This document shows, piece after piece, positions 39,901 through 47,323 of a stretch of DNA of 64,000 nucleotides. The translations under genes were made by a program, and so were the position numbers. This stretch comes from an uncultured Prevotellaceae bacterium. GTDB lineage: Bacteria > Bacteroidota > Bacteroidia > Bacteroidales > Bacteroidaceae. The stretch lies in contig CAMVIB010000006.1 in assembly GCA_947167455.1 (NCBI GenBank), positions 1 through 64,000 on the forward strand. The letters run 5' to 3'. Under the pieces are notes generated by a model. That model saw only the letters and a program-made list of their open reading frames with translations. It did no database searches and had not been told where the DNA came from. How positions within the stretch are numbered: position 1 is the first letter of the stretch; the number at the start of each line of letters is the position of its first letter.

Positions 39901-41514
39901 GTCGAGTGTTGACACGAGGCTGTTGTCGCAATACACGCGGTAGTTGCTCACGGCATACTGTGCTCCTGCCGGAGCCTGCCATGCCAGCTGTTGGCCATCG
40001 ATGGTGAGGTTGCGCGGTGCAGGCAGTGCCTCGGCTCGTGCGATGGCGGTGATGGTGGTCTTCTTGCCCTTGTTGGCAATGACCTTGCCGCCTTCCTCAA
40101 TCTCGAAAGGTGTCTCTATGCCTTCGGGGTCGATGCTGTAGTCGATGATGCTGGCGTTGTAGATGTGGCCCTCGCCCTTAGCCCAGGAGCGTGTGTCTAT
40201 GCGTAGGAAGTACTTGAGAGGCGTGGCGGGGTCCACGTCGGCCACGAGGTCGGTGAGGTCGTAGCCGAATTCCATAGGCTCGGTGTGGAGCTCGCCGTCG
40301 GCCCAGCGTCCGAGCATAGGTATGGCGGGGTCGGGGTTTGCGGCGCTGGCGGTGAAGCCCTTGCTCAGACCCGAATACTTGAAGTGGCGGAGCCACGTCT
40401 CCTTCTCGGGCTTGGTGGAGGTGAGCTTGGTGGAGTAGCCCACGTAGATGGCTATCTCGGAGCGGGCCGAGTAATCCATCTTCACCTTGAGGGTGCGCAG
40501 GGGACGATAGTCGCGGCGTATAGTGTAGTACTCAGGAGTCCAGTAGCCGGTGGTAGTGCTGGTGGGGCGTGCCTCGGCGTAGGGGCAGTAGATGAAGCCG
40601 CCATTACACCAACTGGCCCCCCAGGAGTTAACGACGATCCATGCACCGACCTCGTCCTTGTCGGCTTCGCCTTTGACGCCGTTGCCGTCGAGGTCGAACT
40701 CGATGCGGTCGTCGTAGCCCACGATGGTCAGGGCGTGATCGACGCTGTTGCCCCAGTGCTTCACGTAATACTTGCCGGTGACGCCGAGCTGGTCGTTGGT
40801 CGCCGTCTTGGGAATCTTCTTCCAGTCGCCGCCAGAGGCCACGCCGACACCCACGACGCCGCCGGTGCTGAAGCTGTTGTCGCCGCAGTGGTTCCACAGA
40901 TAGTTCTTCACCATCTCACGACCTTCCTCCTTGTCGAGGGCAATGGCAAAGTTGGCGCTGCCCGTGATGCGGTTGTGCATGGCATGGTGCCACTTGTCGT
41001 AGCCCTGCATCCAACCGAAGTCGTAGCCCGTCTGTGAGTCGCAGTCCTGATAGCCGAAGAGGTCGCTGAAGGTGTAGCCGCCATAGACGGCGCTGTTGGG
41101 GATGCCGTTGTGCTGGGCAATGACCTCCTTGCCCTGGTCGGGACACCAGGTGAGAAGCCATGTGAAGTGGGTGGGGTAGATGTTCTCGTCGAGTTTGCCA
41201 TTGGCACCGCGGGCGGCATTTATCTCCTCGGCGAACATGTAGTAGATGCGTGAGGCCGAACCGCAGGAGCCTCCGCTCTGGTTCACGACGGGCGGGAAGG
41301 CCTCCATGAGTCCGTTGTTCCAGTGGTCGGGACGTGTCTGCCCTGCGGCACGGTTGGAAGCCATGCGCTTCGTCATGTGGCGATGTGCGGTCATGTCGAA
41401 ACGCGGGGTGGGGTCGTAGTCGGGGTATTTGTCGCAATCCCATTGCGGCGTCTGGGCCAATGCTACGCCTGCCCACGCCAAAGTCAGTGTGGTAAGTAGT
41501 GTCTTTGTTGTCAT
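36901..41514 (-). CDS. Secreted papain-like (C1) protease with LamG and PKD domains
   Basis: A 1537-residue exported protein. Signal peptide (TLLTTLTLAWAGVALAQ), then a C1A cysteine-protease domain without an evident long propeptide: VNQSGGSCGSASRIYYMFAEE (oxyanion Gln79, nucleophile Cys84), SVDHALTIVGYDD (His260) and AWIVVNSWGASW (Asn296). A DLDGNGVKGEADKDE loop next to the His looks like an EF-hand-type calcium site. Then come a beta domain, an FN3-like segment (about 510-570), a LamG domain (about 590-790), three PKD-like Ig domains (about 810-1080), a second LamG and a C-terminal beta region. The tail RLPAGLYVTDNQKVIVR resembles a type IX secretion signal. The start MTTKTLLTT is 13 codons into the longest frame. 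Likely a surface or secreted protein-degrading enzyme. Confidence 0.87.
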   Translation of the reverse strand: MTTKTLLTTLTLAWAGVALAQTPQWDCDKYPDYDPTPRFDMTAHRHMTKRMASNRAAGQTRPDHWNNGLMEAFPPVVNQSGGSCGSASRIYYMFAEEINAARGANGKLDENIYPTHFTWLLTWCPDQGKEVIAQHNGIPNSAVYGGYTFSDLFGYQDCDSQTGYDFGWMQGYDKWHHAMHNRITGSANFAIALDKEEGREMVKNYLWNHCGDNSFSTGGVVGVGVASGGDWKKIPKTATNDQLGVTGKYYVKHWGNSVDHALTIVGYDDRIEFDLDGNGVKGEADKDEVGAWIVVNSWGASWCNGGFIYCPYAEARPTSTTTGYWTPEYYTIRRDYRPLRTLKVKMDYSARSEIAIYVGYSTKLTSTKPEKETWLRHFKYSGLSKGFTASAANPDPAIPMLGRWADGELHTEPMEFGYDLTDLVADVDPATPLKYFLRIDTRSWAKGEGHIYNASIIDYSIDPEGIETPFEIEEGGKVIANKGKKTTITAIARAEALPAPRNLTIDGQQLAWQAPAGAQYAVSNYRVYCDNSLVSTLDGGTTSTTAAEPGNYAVTAIYDINGNDCESAKSGIATRHNGDPATAANIGLQLSDGAQITVPHYNEGSTNAFTIEFWLKPSALSATADNFGIKASSGKFFFKVNKTRKVEVGFDGGDCNTSSRTLKADTWQHVAITAKAGNLNVYVDGTTFLQCASGWSNTVGSVGNLTLGQTEGTTTSYKETYPAPWNGAIDELRIWNEARTAAQVKKAMKETFYYPALEKTLAYYYKMDTREEGTTKFLVDAVSGNDATITNPASATTAVIDDLAFSAAAATDFSLPTSVSVGKAVTMKSLCAPGTLEWAWTFTGADIASSASPQPVVVFNEAGTQTVKLATKNVNGETTEKQRTITVNAVDAPQADFTVSTPEVAVGDHVSFINTSTPIDDCTYEWTLTGADNENMRTVNAAATYLAAGTYTVRLTATNAAGSSSVEKQIEVVRVAPQAAFTIHNNVAIVGEDIELIDNTTYEPSEWLWTVASPQSTYVVNGQNSTLKIEEPGMYSVSLKATNDKGSNTTTRTRAIYVCSADGETGLKFDDSDDEVVAKAPFGDNRVSAFTIDFWLYPGTLSESCLGIGDDESTFFMHGNLDGSLTVTVNGKSATSMAGLLTTNEWHHYAMTYSSGTIEFFRDGTPYTSTVKITGVTSTPAWSCLRLGGSKAPMNAIIDELRVWKRRLTTNLMQQYANNPVSEPTANTDLVLYYNFNQSSGDVEDQSASNNPGRRSNFGPDGDAWTSSRGIFYLNFDEEKDITKEYLKNYKAPFKTASGYVNGTSRFKRLQTGTDASPWQQENSITADGVTTEFHVDGNKNNYLTLSTTWDGFAEQVQSLKLYQPVSLPAGSYVFYAMTDRMTEWVPAQTKTVVSTGNSLPDWDEIDTQALTSSPCGLACKFMLTEPTTVNLGLVSNQKGQACHTISQFYLVSKTFHYQDANGGNAIHDIAPEVSATSRLQAFGGLGAMRIVVAEPQFVSIHTISGQLVWSSFVEHEASLRLPAGLYVTDNQKVIVR

Positions 41515-41564
41515 TTGAGCTTGATATGAGGTTGTTGTTAGGGTTGACAGCACATATTCGGGTG

Positions 41565-41596
41565 CTAAGTTACGATGCTTCCGTCAGACTGCCAAA
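41565..41596 (-). promoter_or_regulatory. Probable promoter of the protease gene
   Basis: On the minus strand TTTG (41596-41593), a 20-bp gap and TAACTTAG (41572-41565), one mismatch from TAnnTTTG, about 50 bp before the start codon. Confidence 0.5.
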
Positions 41597-41662
41597 CCCC
41601 GACGGAAACCTTTTGCGTTATTTAACGTTCGCCCGTGCAGGTATATAAATTAATGTAATTCT

Positions 41663-41694
41663 TTTGGCTTGTTGGAAGGAAAGCATTATCTTTG
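41663..41694 (+). promoter_or_regulatory. Promoter of the PPi-phosphofructokinase gene
   Basis: TTTG (41663-41666), a 20-bp gap and TATCTTTG (41687-41694): a complete match to the Bacteroidota consensus, about 70 bp before the start. Confidence 0.8.
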
Positions 41695-41766
41695 CGGCGC
41701 TTTACGCAAGCACGCGACACAAAAACACCAGTAATATAACCCAAAACTCACAAACTCTAACAAGCA

Positions 41767-43404
41767 ATGACAAAGAGTGCACTTCAAATTGCCCGGGCTG
41801 CCTACCAGCCCAAGCTCCCCCAAGCCCTCCAAGGCCCCGTGGCCGTGAAGGAGGGCGCAGCGACCCAGAGCGCTGGCGACCAGGAGGCCATCAAGGCCCT
41901 CTTCCCCAACACCTACGGCCTGCCCGTCATCGAGTTCGTCCGCGGCGAGGCCAAGGCGCAGGAACCCTTCAACGTGGGTGTCATACTCAGCGGAGGCCAG
42001 GCTCCTGGCGGGCACAACGTCATCAGCGGCCTCTTCGACGGCATCAAGAGCCTCAATGCGGCATCGAAGCTCTACGGCTTCATCCTCGGCCCCGGCGGGC
42101 TCGTCGACCACAAGTACATGGAGCTCACCGCCGACATCATCGACGAGTACCGCAACACCGGCGGCTTTGACATCATCGGCTCCGGCCGCACCAAGCTGGA
42201 GAAGGAGGAGCAGTTCGAGAAAGGCATCGAGATTCTGCGCGAGCTGGGCATCAAGGCCCTCGTCATCATCGGCGGCGACGACAGCAACACCAATGCCTGC
42301 GTGCTGGCCGAGTACTATGCCGCAAAGAAGTATGGCGTGCAGGTCATCGGCTGCCCCAAGACCATAGACGGCGACCTCAAGAACGAGCAGATAGAGACAA
42401 GCTTCGGCTTCGACACAGCCTGCAAGACATACAGCGAGCTCATCGGCAACATACAGCGCGACTGCAACTCGGCACGCAAGTACTGGCACTTCATAAAGCT
42501 CATGGGACGCAGTGCTAGCCATATCGCACTGGAGTGCGCACTGCAGACACAGCCTAACATCTGCCTCGTCAGCGAGGAGGTGGAGGCCAAGGCCATGAGC
42601 CTCGACGACGTGGTGAACTACATCGCCGACGCCGTGGCAGCACGCGCCGAGCAGGGCGACAACTTCGGCACGGTGCTTATCCCCGAGGGACTAATCGAGT
42701 TCATCCCTGCCATCAAGAAGCTCATCCGCGAGCTCAACGAGGTGCTCACAGACCCCGCCACGGGCGAGAGCCGCGAGTTCGCCAGCCCCGAGGAGCAGAT
42801 TGCATTCGTCAAGAGCAGCATTGCCAAAGACAACCTCGCAGTGCTCGAGAGCCTGCCCGACGACGTGGCGCGTCAGCTCTGCCTCGACCGCGACCCCCAC
42901 GGCAACGTACAGGTGAGCCTCATCGAGACCGAGAAGCTCCTCTCGCGCATGGTGGCCAAGCGCCTGAAGGAGACAGGACGTGCGCCGAAGTTCAGCACAC
43001 AGCACCACTTCTTCGGCTACGAGGGCCGCTGCGCAGCCCCGTCGAACTACGACGCCGACTACTGCTACAGCCTGGGCTTCAACGCCAGCCGCCTCATCGC
43101 TGCCGGCAAGACGGGCTACATGAGCATCATCAAGAACACTACGGCTCCCGCAGCAGAGTGGGTCGCCGGCGGAGTGCCCATCACGATGATGATGAACATC
43201 GAGCGCCGCAACGGTGCCGACAAGCCCGTGATACGCAAGGCCCTCGTGGAACTCGACGGCGCACCGTTCAGGTTCTTCGCAGCACACCGCCAGGAGTGGG
43301 CAAAGGACACATCGTATGTCTATCCCGGACCAATCCAGTACTTCGGACCCTCTGAGGTCTGCGACCAGACCACCAAGACTCTGCAGCTTGAACAGGCAAA
43401 GTAA
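41767..43404 (+). CDS. pfp: Diphosphate-fructose-6-phosphate 1-phosphotransferase
   Basis: PPi-dependent phosphofructokinase, reversible, replacing or supplementing ATP-PFK in glycolysis. The 545-residue long form has [14 protein letters not shown] at the N-terminal phosphate site, [18 protein letters not shown] (the GGDD form marks PPi rather than ATP use), [10 protein letters not shown] with the catalytic Asp, and [14 protein letters not shown]. It has a strong promoter and is followed by a hairpin at 43434-43474. It complements the PPDK at the other end of the window. Confidence 0.96.
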   Translation: MTKSALQIARAAYQPKLPQALQGPVAVKEGAATQSAGDQEAIKALFPNTYGLPVIEFVRGEAKAQEPFNVGVILSGGQAPGGHNVISGLFDGIKSLNAASKLYGFILGPGGLVDHKYMELTADIIDEYRNTGGFDIIGSGRTKLEKEEQFEKGIEILRELGIKALVIIGGDDSNTNACVLAEYYAAKKYGVQVIGCPKTIDGDLKNEQIETSFGFDTACKTYSELIGNIQRDCNSARKYWHFIKLMGRSASHIALECALQTQPNICLVSEEVEAKAMSLDDVVNYIADAVAARAEQGDNFGTVLIPEGLIEFIPAIKKLIRELNEVLTDPATGESREFASPEEQIAFVKSSIAKDNLAVLESLPDDVARQLCLDRDPHGNVQVSLIETEKLLSRMVAKRLKETGRAPKFSTQHHFFGYEGRCAAPSNYDADYCYSLGFNASRLIAAGKTGYMSIIKNTTAPAAEWVAGGVPITMMMNIERRNGADKPVIRKALVELDGAPFRFFAAHRQEWAKDTSYVYPGPIQYFGPSEVCDQTTKTLQLEQAK

Positions 43405-43433
43405 CTCTGGCCAGACACATCACACCCCAAGAC

Positions 43434-43474
43434 GCGCGGCTTCGGCTACAACCAAACGGTCGCCGAAGCCGCGC
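43434..43474 (+). terminator. Hairpin after pfp
   Basis: A 13-bp perfect stem (GCGCGGCTTCGGC with GCCGAAGCCGCGC) and a 15-nt loop, 30 bp after the pfp stop and 58 bp before the lysozyme start. There is no T tract, so it may attenuate rather than end transcription. Confidence 0.55.
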
Positions 43475-43531
43475 TCGTCACATCCGCAACGTCCGGGGGC
43501 GCACACACGCAAGAAGAGATACACCTCCTTC

Positions 43532-44320
43532 ATGCGCCGCATGCCCGTATGGGCTGTCTTCATCGGCATAGGACTCATCGTTGCGGGCTATCTCTTCTTC
43601 TTCATATACTTCTTCGTCAACCCCTTCTCGTTCCGATGGCAGGCCATCTACGGCGATGCCATATACCCCGACAGCTTCGAGATACGCGGGATTGACATCA
43701 GCCACTACCAGCAGCGCATAGACTGGGAACGCCTGCGCAATGCACAGGTCAAGGACGAGCCGCTGCGATTCATCTTCGTCAAAGCAACGGAGGGAGTGTC
43801 GCTCATCGATGAGAACTTCAACGAGAACTTCTATCAGGCCAAGCGCAACGACATCATACGCGGAGCATACCACTTCTTCACGCCAGATGCCGACCCGAAG
43901 GCACAGGCACGCTTCTTCCTCAAGCAAGTGCATCTCGAACCCGGAGACCTGCCGCCGGTGCTCGACGTGGAAAAGGCAGGGACACTCAACGTGCAGCAGA
44001 TGCAGAAGGCTGTGCGACAATGGCTCGACGTCGTGGAGCAACACTATGGCGTGAAGCCTATAATCTACACAGGATATAAGTTTAAACTCACATACCTCAA
44101 CGACTCTGTATTCAACGAATACCCATATTGGATAGCACATTACTATGTTGACCACCTCGAATACACCGGCCACTGGGACTTCTGGCAATACACCGACGTG
44201 GGACGTGTCGAGGGCATCGCGGGATTTGTAGATTGCAACCTCTACAGGGGCAACCTCGAACAGATGATGCACCTCACCATCAAGCAGGAGACAATAGACA
44301 GTATCGGTATGCGCCGATAG
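43532..44320 (+). CDS. Membrane-anchored GH25 lysozyme-like muramidase
   Basis: A 262-residue protein predicted to cleave the beta-1,4 bond of peptidoglycan. An N-terminal membrane anchor (PVWAVFIGIGLIVAGYLFFF) is followed by a GH25 barrel with IRGIDISHYQ (Asp55), PPVLDVEKAG (Asp145, Glu147) and WDFWQYTDVG near the end. All expected acidic residues are present. The frame is open upstream into pfp but lacks a sensible start there; MRRMPVWAV is chosen, and the basic stretch before it could be part of a longer product if a non-ATG start is used. Probably a cell-wall remodelling enzyme facing the periplasm. Confidence 0.88.
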   Translation: MRRMPVWAVFIGIGLIVAGYLFFFIYFFVNPFSFRWQAIYGDAIYPDSFEIRGIDISHYQQRIDWERLRNAQVKDEPLRFIFVKATEGVSLIDENFNENFYQAKRNDIIRGAYHFFTPDADPKAQARFFLKQVHLEPGDLPPVLDVEKAGTLNVQQMQKAVRQWLDVVEQHYGVKPIIYTGYKFKLTYLNDSVFNEYPYWIAHYYVDHLEYTGHWDFWQYTDVGRVEGIAGFVDCNLYRGNLEQMMHLTIKQETIDSIGMRR

Positions 44321-44365
44321 GACGGATGCAACGCTTACGCGCGCGTACATTATTTTATTATATAT

Positions 44366-45352
44366 ATGACTCAAAACAGAAACAACAACAACTCAAACGT
44401 CATCAGGAACATCGTATGCGCAGCTGTGGTGGCTCTGACAGCACACACTGCTCAGGCACAGACGCAACTCAAGTATTCAAACTTCGACTCGTGGTGCACA
44501 CGTGTCGTCAAGGAGAGCAAGATCATCGGCGGAGCCATGAAGACACTTCAGGAGATAGGACCAGACATGGAGTGGCCGCAGAACCAGCCTTACACCAATC
44601 AGGGCGGGTCGCCATGGGCCAACAGCAACATTATGGCAAGAGTGGCAGGTATCACAAAGACCAACCAAAGCGTATATCGCGAGAAGCGCGGCAACGGCTA
44701 CTGCGCACGCATGACAACTCACGTCGAGGGCGTGAAGGTGCTCGGAATAATCAATATCCACGTCCTCGCGGCCGGCTCTATCTACCTCGGGAAAATGTTC
44801 GAACCCATCACCAGCTCAAAGAATCCCATGGCGAAGCTGGACTACGGTATCCCATACACCGAGCACCCTAAAGCCATACAGTTCGACTACAAAGTACAGC
44901 TCTCTGACCAGCCAGACCGTGTGCGACGCACGGGGTTCAGCTCTGTGAAGAAAGTGCCTGGCAAGGACATGCCTAACATGGAAGTCCTGCTACAGCGCAG
45001 ATGGGAGGACGAGAAGGGCAACATCTACGCCCGACGCATCGGAACGGCAATACACCGTTTCTCAAACTCGACTGCCGACTGGGTGAACGGTGCTCAGTTC
45101 GAAATACATTATGGTGACATCACCGGCGAGTCGTTCTACCAGCCATACATGAACCTCTTGCAGGGCGGTCCCGACCAGAAATATGCCCTCAACAGCAAGG
45201 GGAAGGTTGTCCCCGTCGTGGAGGTGGAGTGGGGTACTGCCAGTGATACTCCGACTCACCTCTGCATGCAGTTCGTCAGCAGCTACGGAGGAGCATACAT
45301 CGGCGCCGAAGGCACAACGCTTTGGTTGGACAATGTCAAGCTGGTATATTGA
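44366..45352 (+). CDS. Secreted PCMD-like (putative carbohydrate metabolism) protein
   Basis: A 328-residue exported protein. A signal peptide (NIVCAAVVALTAHTAQAQ) precedes a beta-rich domain starting LKYSNFDSW, with GSIYLGKMFEP, AIQFDYKVQ and a C-terminal FVSSYGGAYIGAEGTTLWLDNVKLVY. This pattern fits the PCMD (putative carbohydrate metabolism domain) found in Bacteroidota outer-surface proteins; such domains are beta-sandwich and often bind glycans, but function here is unproven. The stop TGA shares one base with the nspC start ATG. Confidence 0.72.
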   Translation: MTQNRNNNNSNVIRNIVCAAVVALTAHTAQAQTQLKYSNFDSWCTRVVKESKIIGGAMKTLQEIGPDMEWPQNQPYTNQGGSPWANSNIMARVAGITKTNQSVYREKRGNGYCARMTTHVEGVKVLGIINIHVLAAGSIYLGKMFEPITSSKNPMAKLDYGIPYTEHPKAIQFDYKVQLSDQPDRVRRTGFSSVKKVPGKDMPNMEVLLQRRWEDEKGNIYARRIGTAIHRFSNSTADWVNGAQFEIHYGDITGESFYQPYMNLLQGGPDQKYALNSKGKVVPVVEVEWGTASDTPTHLCMQFVSSYGGAYIGAEGTTLWLDNVKLVY

Positions 45353-46593
45353 TGCAGACACCTTACTACCTGCTCGAGGAAGACAAGCTACGGCGCAACC
45401 TTGCACTCATCAGCGACGTGGCACAGCGCAGCGGAGCTGAGATTATACTGGCCTTCAAGGCTTTCGCCCTGTGGAAGACCTTTCCCATCTTCCGTGAGTA
45501 CATCAGCCACACCACGGCCAGCAGTCCCGACGAGGCTCGCCTTGCACTTGAGGAGTTTGGCAGCCCGGCACATACCTACAGCCCGGCATACACGGAGCAC
45601 GACTTTCCAGAGATCGTACGCTGCTCATCGCACATCACCTTTAACTCCCTCGCGCAGTTCCGGCGTTTTGCCCCACTTGCGGGCTATCCGGCCTCGACCC
45701 AGCCACACCCCTCCCTCGGCTTGCGCGTGAATCCAGAATACAGCGAGATAGAGACGGAGCTGTATAACCCATGCGCCCCGGGGTCGCGTTTCGGAGTCCT
45801 TGCAGACGACCTGCCGCAACGCCTTCCCAGGGGGGTCGAAGGATTCCACATACACTGTCACTGCGAGAGTGGCGCCGATGCCTTCGCTCGCACTCTCGTG
45901 CATATCGAAGAGAAATTCTCGAAATGGTTCCCGCAGCTGAAATGGATTAACTTCGGAGGCGGACACCTGATGACACGCGAAGGCTATGACACTGAGCTCC
46001 TCGTCACCACACTGCGCGACTTCCATGACCGGTACCCACATCTGCGCATGATTCTCGAACCCGGCAGCGCATTCGCATGGCAGACAGGGCCGCTCGTGGC
46101 ATCGGTGGTTGACATCGTGACGAATCATGGCATCACCACGGCAATACTCGACGTCAGCTTCACATGCCACATGCCAGATTGCCTCGAAATGCCATACCAT
46201 CCCGCCGTGAAAGTGTGGTATCGTGACACTACAGACACCGCTGATGCCATGCACGCAGGGGGTGAAGAGGCTGTCATTCCTGACCGACAATTCCTTGAGG
46301 AGGCAACGCTCACAGACGCTTCACAGCTGCAGCATGACGGAGGAAATGCATATCTCTACCGCCTCGGAGGCAACTCGTGCCTCTCTGGCGACTTCATGGG
46401 CACATGGGCGTTGCCGAGGCAGCTGCACATCGGTGATGAGATCGTATTTGAAGACATGATACATTACACCACCGTAAAAACTACAACTTTTAATGGCGTT
46501 CACCACCCTTCAATAGCCATGCGTAAGCTCGACGGGAAAGTGCTCCTTTTGCGCCAATTCACCTACGAAGACTATAGAAATCGCATGGATTAA
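45352..46593 (+). CDS. nspC: Carboxynorspermidine/carboxyspermidine decarboxylase
   Basis: PLP enzyme giving spermidine or norspermidine from the carboxy precursor, the alternative polyamine route used by Bacteroidota. The 413-residue fold-III protein starts MQTPYYLLEEDKLRRNL, with the PLP Lys in ILAFKAFALW, the glycine loop INFGGGHLMTREGYD and the C-terminal SCLSGDFMG carrying the active-site Cys-Asp region. The start overlaps the previous stop by one base. Its partner, carboxyspermidine dehydrogenase, is not in the window. Confidence 0.94.
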   Translation: MQTPYYLLEEDKLRRNLALISDVAQRSGAEIILAFKAFALWKTFPIFREYISHTTASSPDEARLALEEFGSPAHTYSPAYTEHDFPEIVRCSSHITFNSLAQFRRFAPLAGYPASTQPHPSLGLRVNPEYSEIETELYNPCAPGSRFGVLADDLPQRLPRGVEGFHIHCHCESGADAFARTLVHIEEKFSKWFPQLKWINFGGGHLMTREGYDTELLVTTLRDFHDRYPHLRMILEPGSAFAWQTGPLVASVVDIVTNHGITTAILDVSFTCHMPDCLEMPYHPAVKVWYRDTTDTADAMHAGGEEAVIPDRQFLEEATLTDASQLQHDGGNAYLYRLGGNSCLSGDFMGTWALPRQLHIGDEIVFEDMIHYTTVKTTTFNGVHHPSIAMRKLDGKVLLLRQFTYEDYRNRMD

Positions 46594-46655
46594 GGCCAAA
46601 AAAGAGGCGAAAAACGGGAAAAATACACTTTTTTTGGAAAAAAATTGATGAAACG

Positions 46656-46686
46656 CTTGCCAGTTCAAGAAAAAGCAGTACCTTTG
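46656..46686 (+). promoter_or_regulatory. Promoter of the tRNA cluster
   Basis: CTTG (46656-46659), a 19-bp gap and TACCTTTG (46679-46686), about 85 bp before the first tRNA. Confidence 0.7.
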
Positions 46687-46772
46687 CAACCGCAATCAGG
46701 GGATTGACAAGACAATTGACATTTTGGACAACACACGATGTGGAACAGACCTTTCCTCAGAGGTCAATAGTT

Positions 46773-46848
<76 letters not shown>

Positions 46849-46885
46849 ACCGTTGAGCAATTGACGACAACGTCGTACAGAGCCT

Positions 46886-46966
46886 GCCCAGGTGGCGGAA
46901 TGGTAGACGCGCTCGTTTCAGGTGCGAGTGTTGAGAGACGTGCAGGTTCGAGTCCTGTTCTGGGCA
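46886..46966 (+). tRNA. tRNA-Leu(CAG)
   Basis: Class II tRNA with a long variable arm. Acceptor GCCCAGG pairs with TCTGGGC; anticodon loop TTCAGGT with CAG; T-arm GGTTCGAGTCC. No CCA is encoded, unlike its two neighbours. Confidence 0.94.
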
Positions 46967-47015
46967 CTTTCGACCTGCCTAAAGCTGACATGCTTGCTTA
47001 TTACGCACACGATAT

Positions 47016-47102
47016 GGAGAGGTGGCGGAATTGGTAGACGCGCTACTTTGAGGGGGTAGTGTCGATTATGACGTGGGAGTTCGAGTCTCCTCCTCTTCAC
47101 CA
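47016..47102 (+). tRNA. tRNA-Leu(GAG)
   Basis: Class II tRNA. Acceptor GGAGAGG pairs with CCTCTTC; anticodon loop TTGAGGG with GAG; long variable arm; T-arm AGTTCGAGTCT. CCA is encoded. Confidence 0.94.
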
Positions 47103-47236
47103 ACAAGAACGTTGTCCAAAGACTTGATGTTGAATGTCGAGTCTTTCCTCTGTTTTCTTAGTATATACTATGCATGTTATATGCACAGACACAAATAGAA
47201 CATTTTATTTTGAAACTTTCTCTTATGTATGCAATC

Positions 47237-47270
47237 GCGCCCTTGGTCGTGAGACCGGGGGCGCTTTTTT
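47237..47270 (+). terminator. Terminator of the tRNA cluster
   Basis: A 12-bp GC-rich stem (GCGCCCTTGGTC with GACCGGGGGCGC, two G-T pairs), loop GTGA, followed by TTTTTT. A classical intrinsic terminator. Confidence 0.92.
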
Positions 47271-47323
47271 GCCTTCATACCATTACATTGCTTCGCACGG
47301 TGGCCCTTTGGCCAGAGGTGTGG

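Noticed and set aside
41686..42522. Long minus-strand frame opposite pfp
   Set aside because: Antisense shadow of a well-conserved gene, runs over the pfp promoter and has no recognisable domain.
43316..43531. Upstream extension of the GH25 lysozyme
   Set aside because: It overlaps the end of pfp out of frame and crosses the 43434-43474 hairpin; no credible start codon or conserved sequence.
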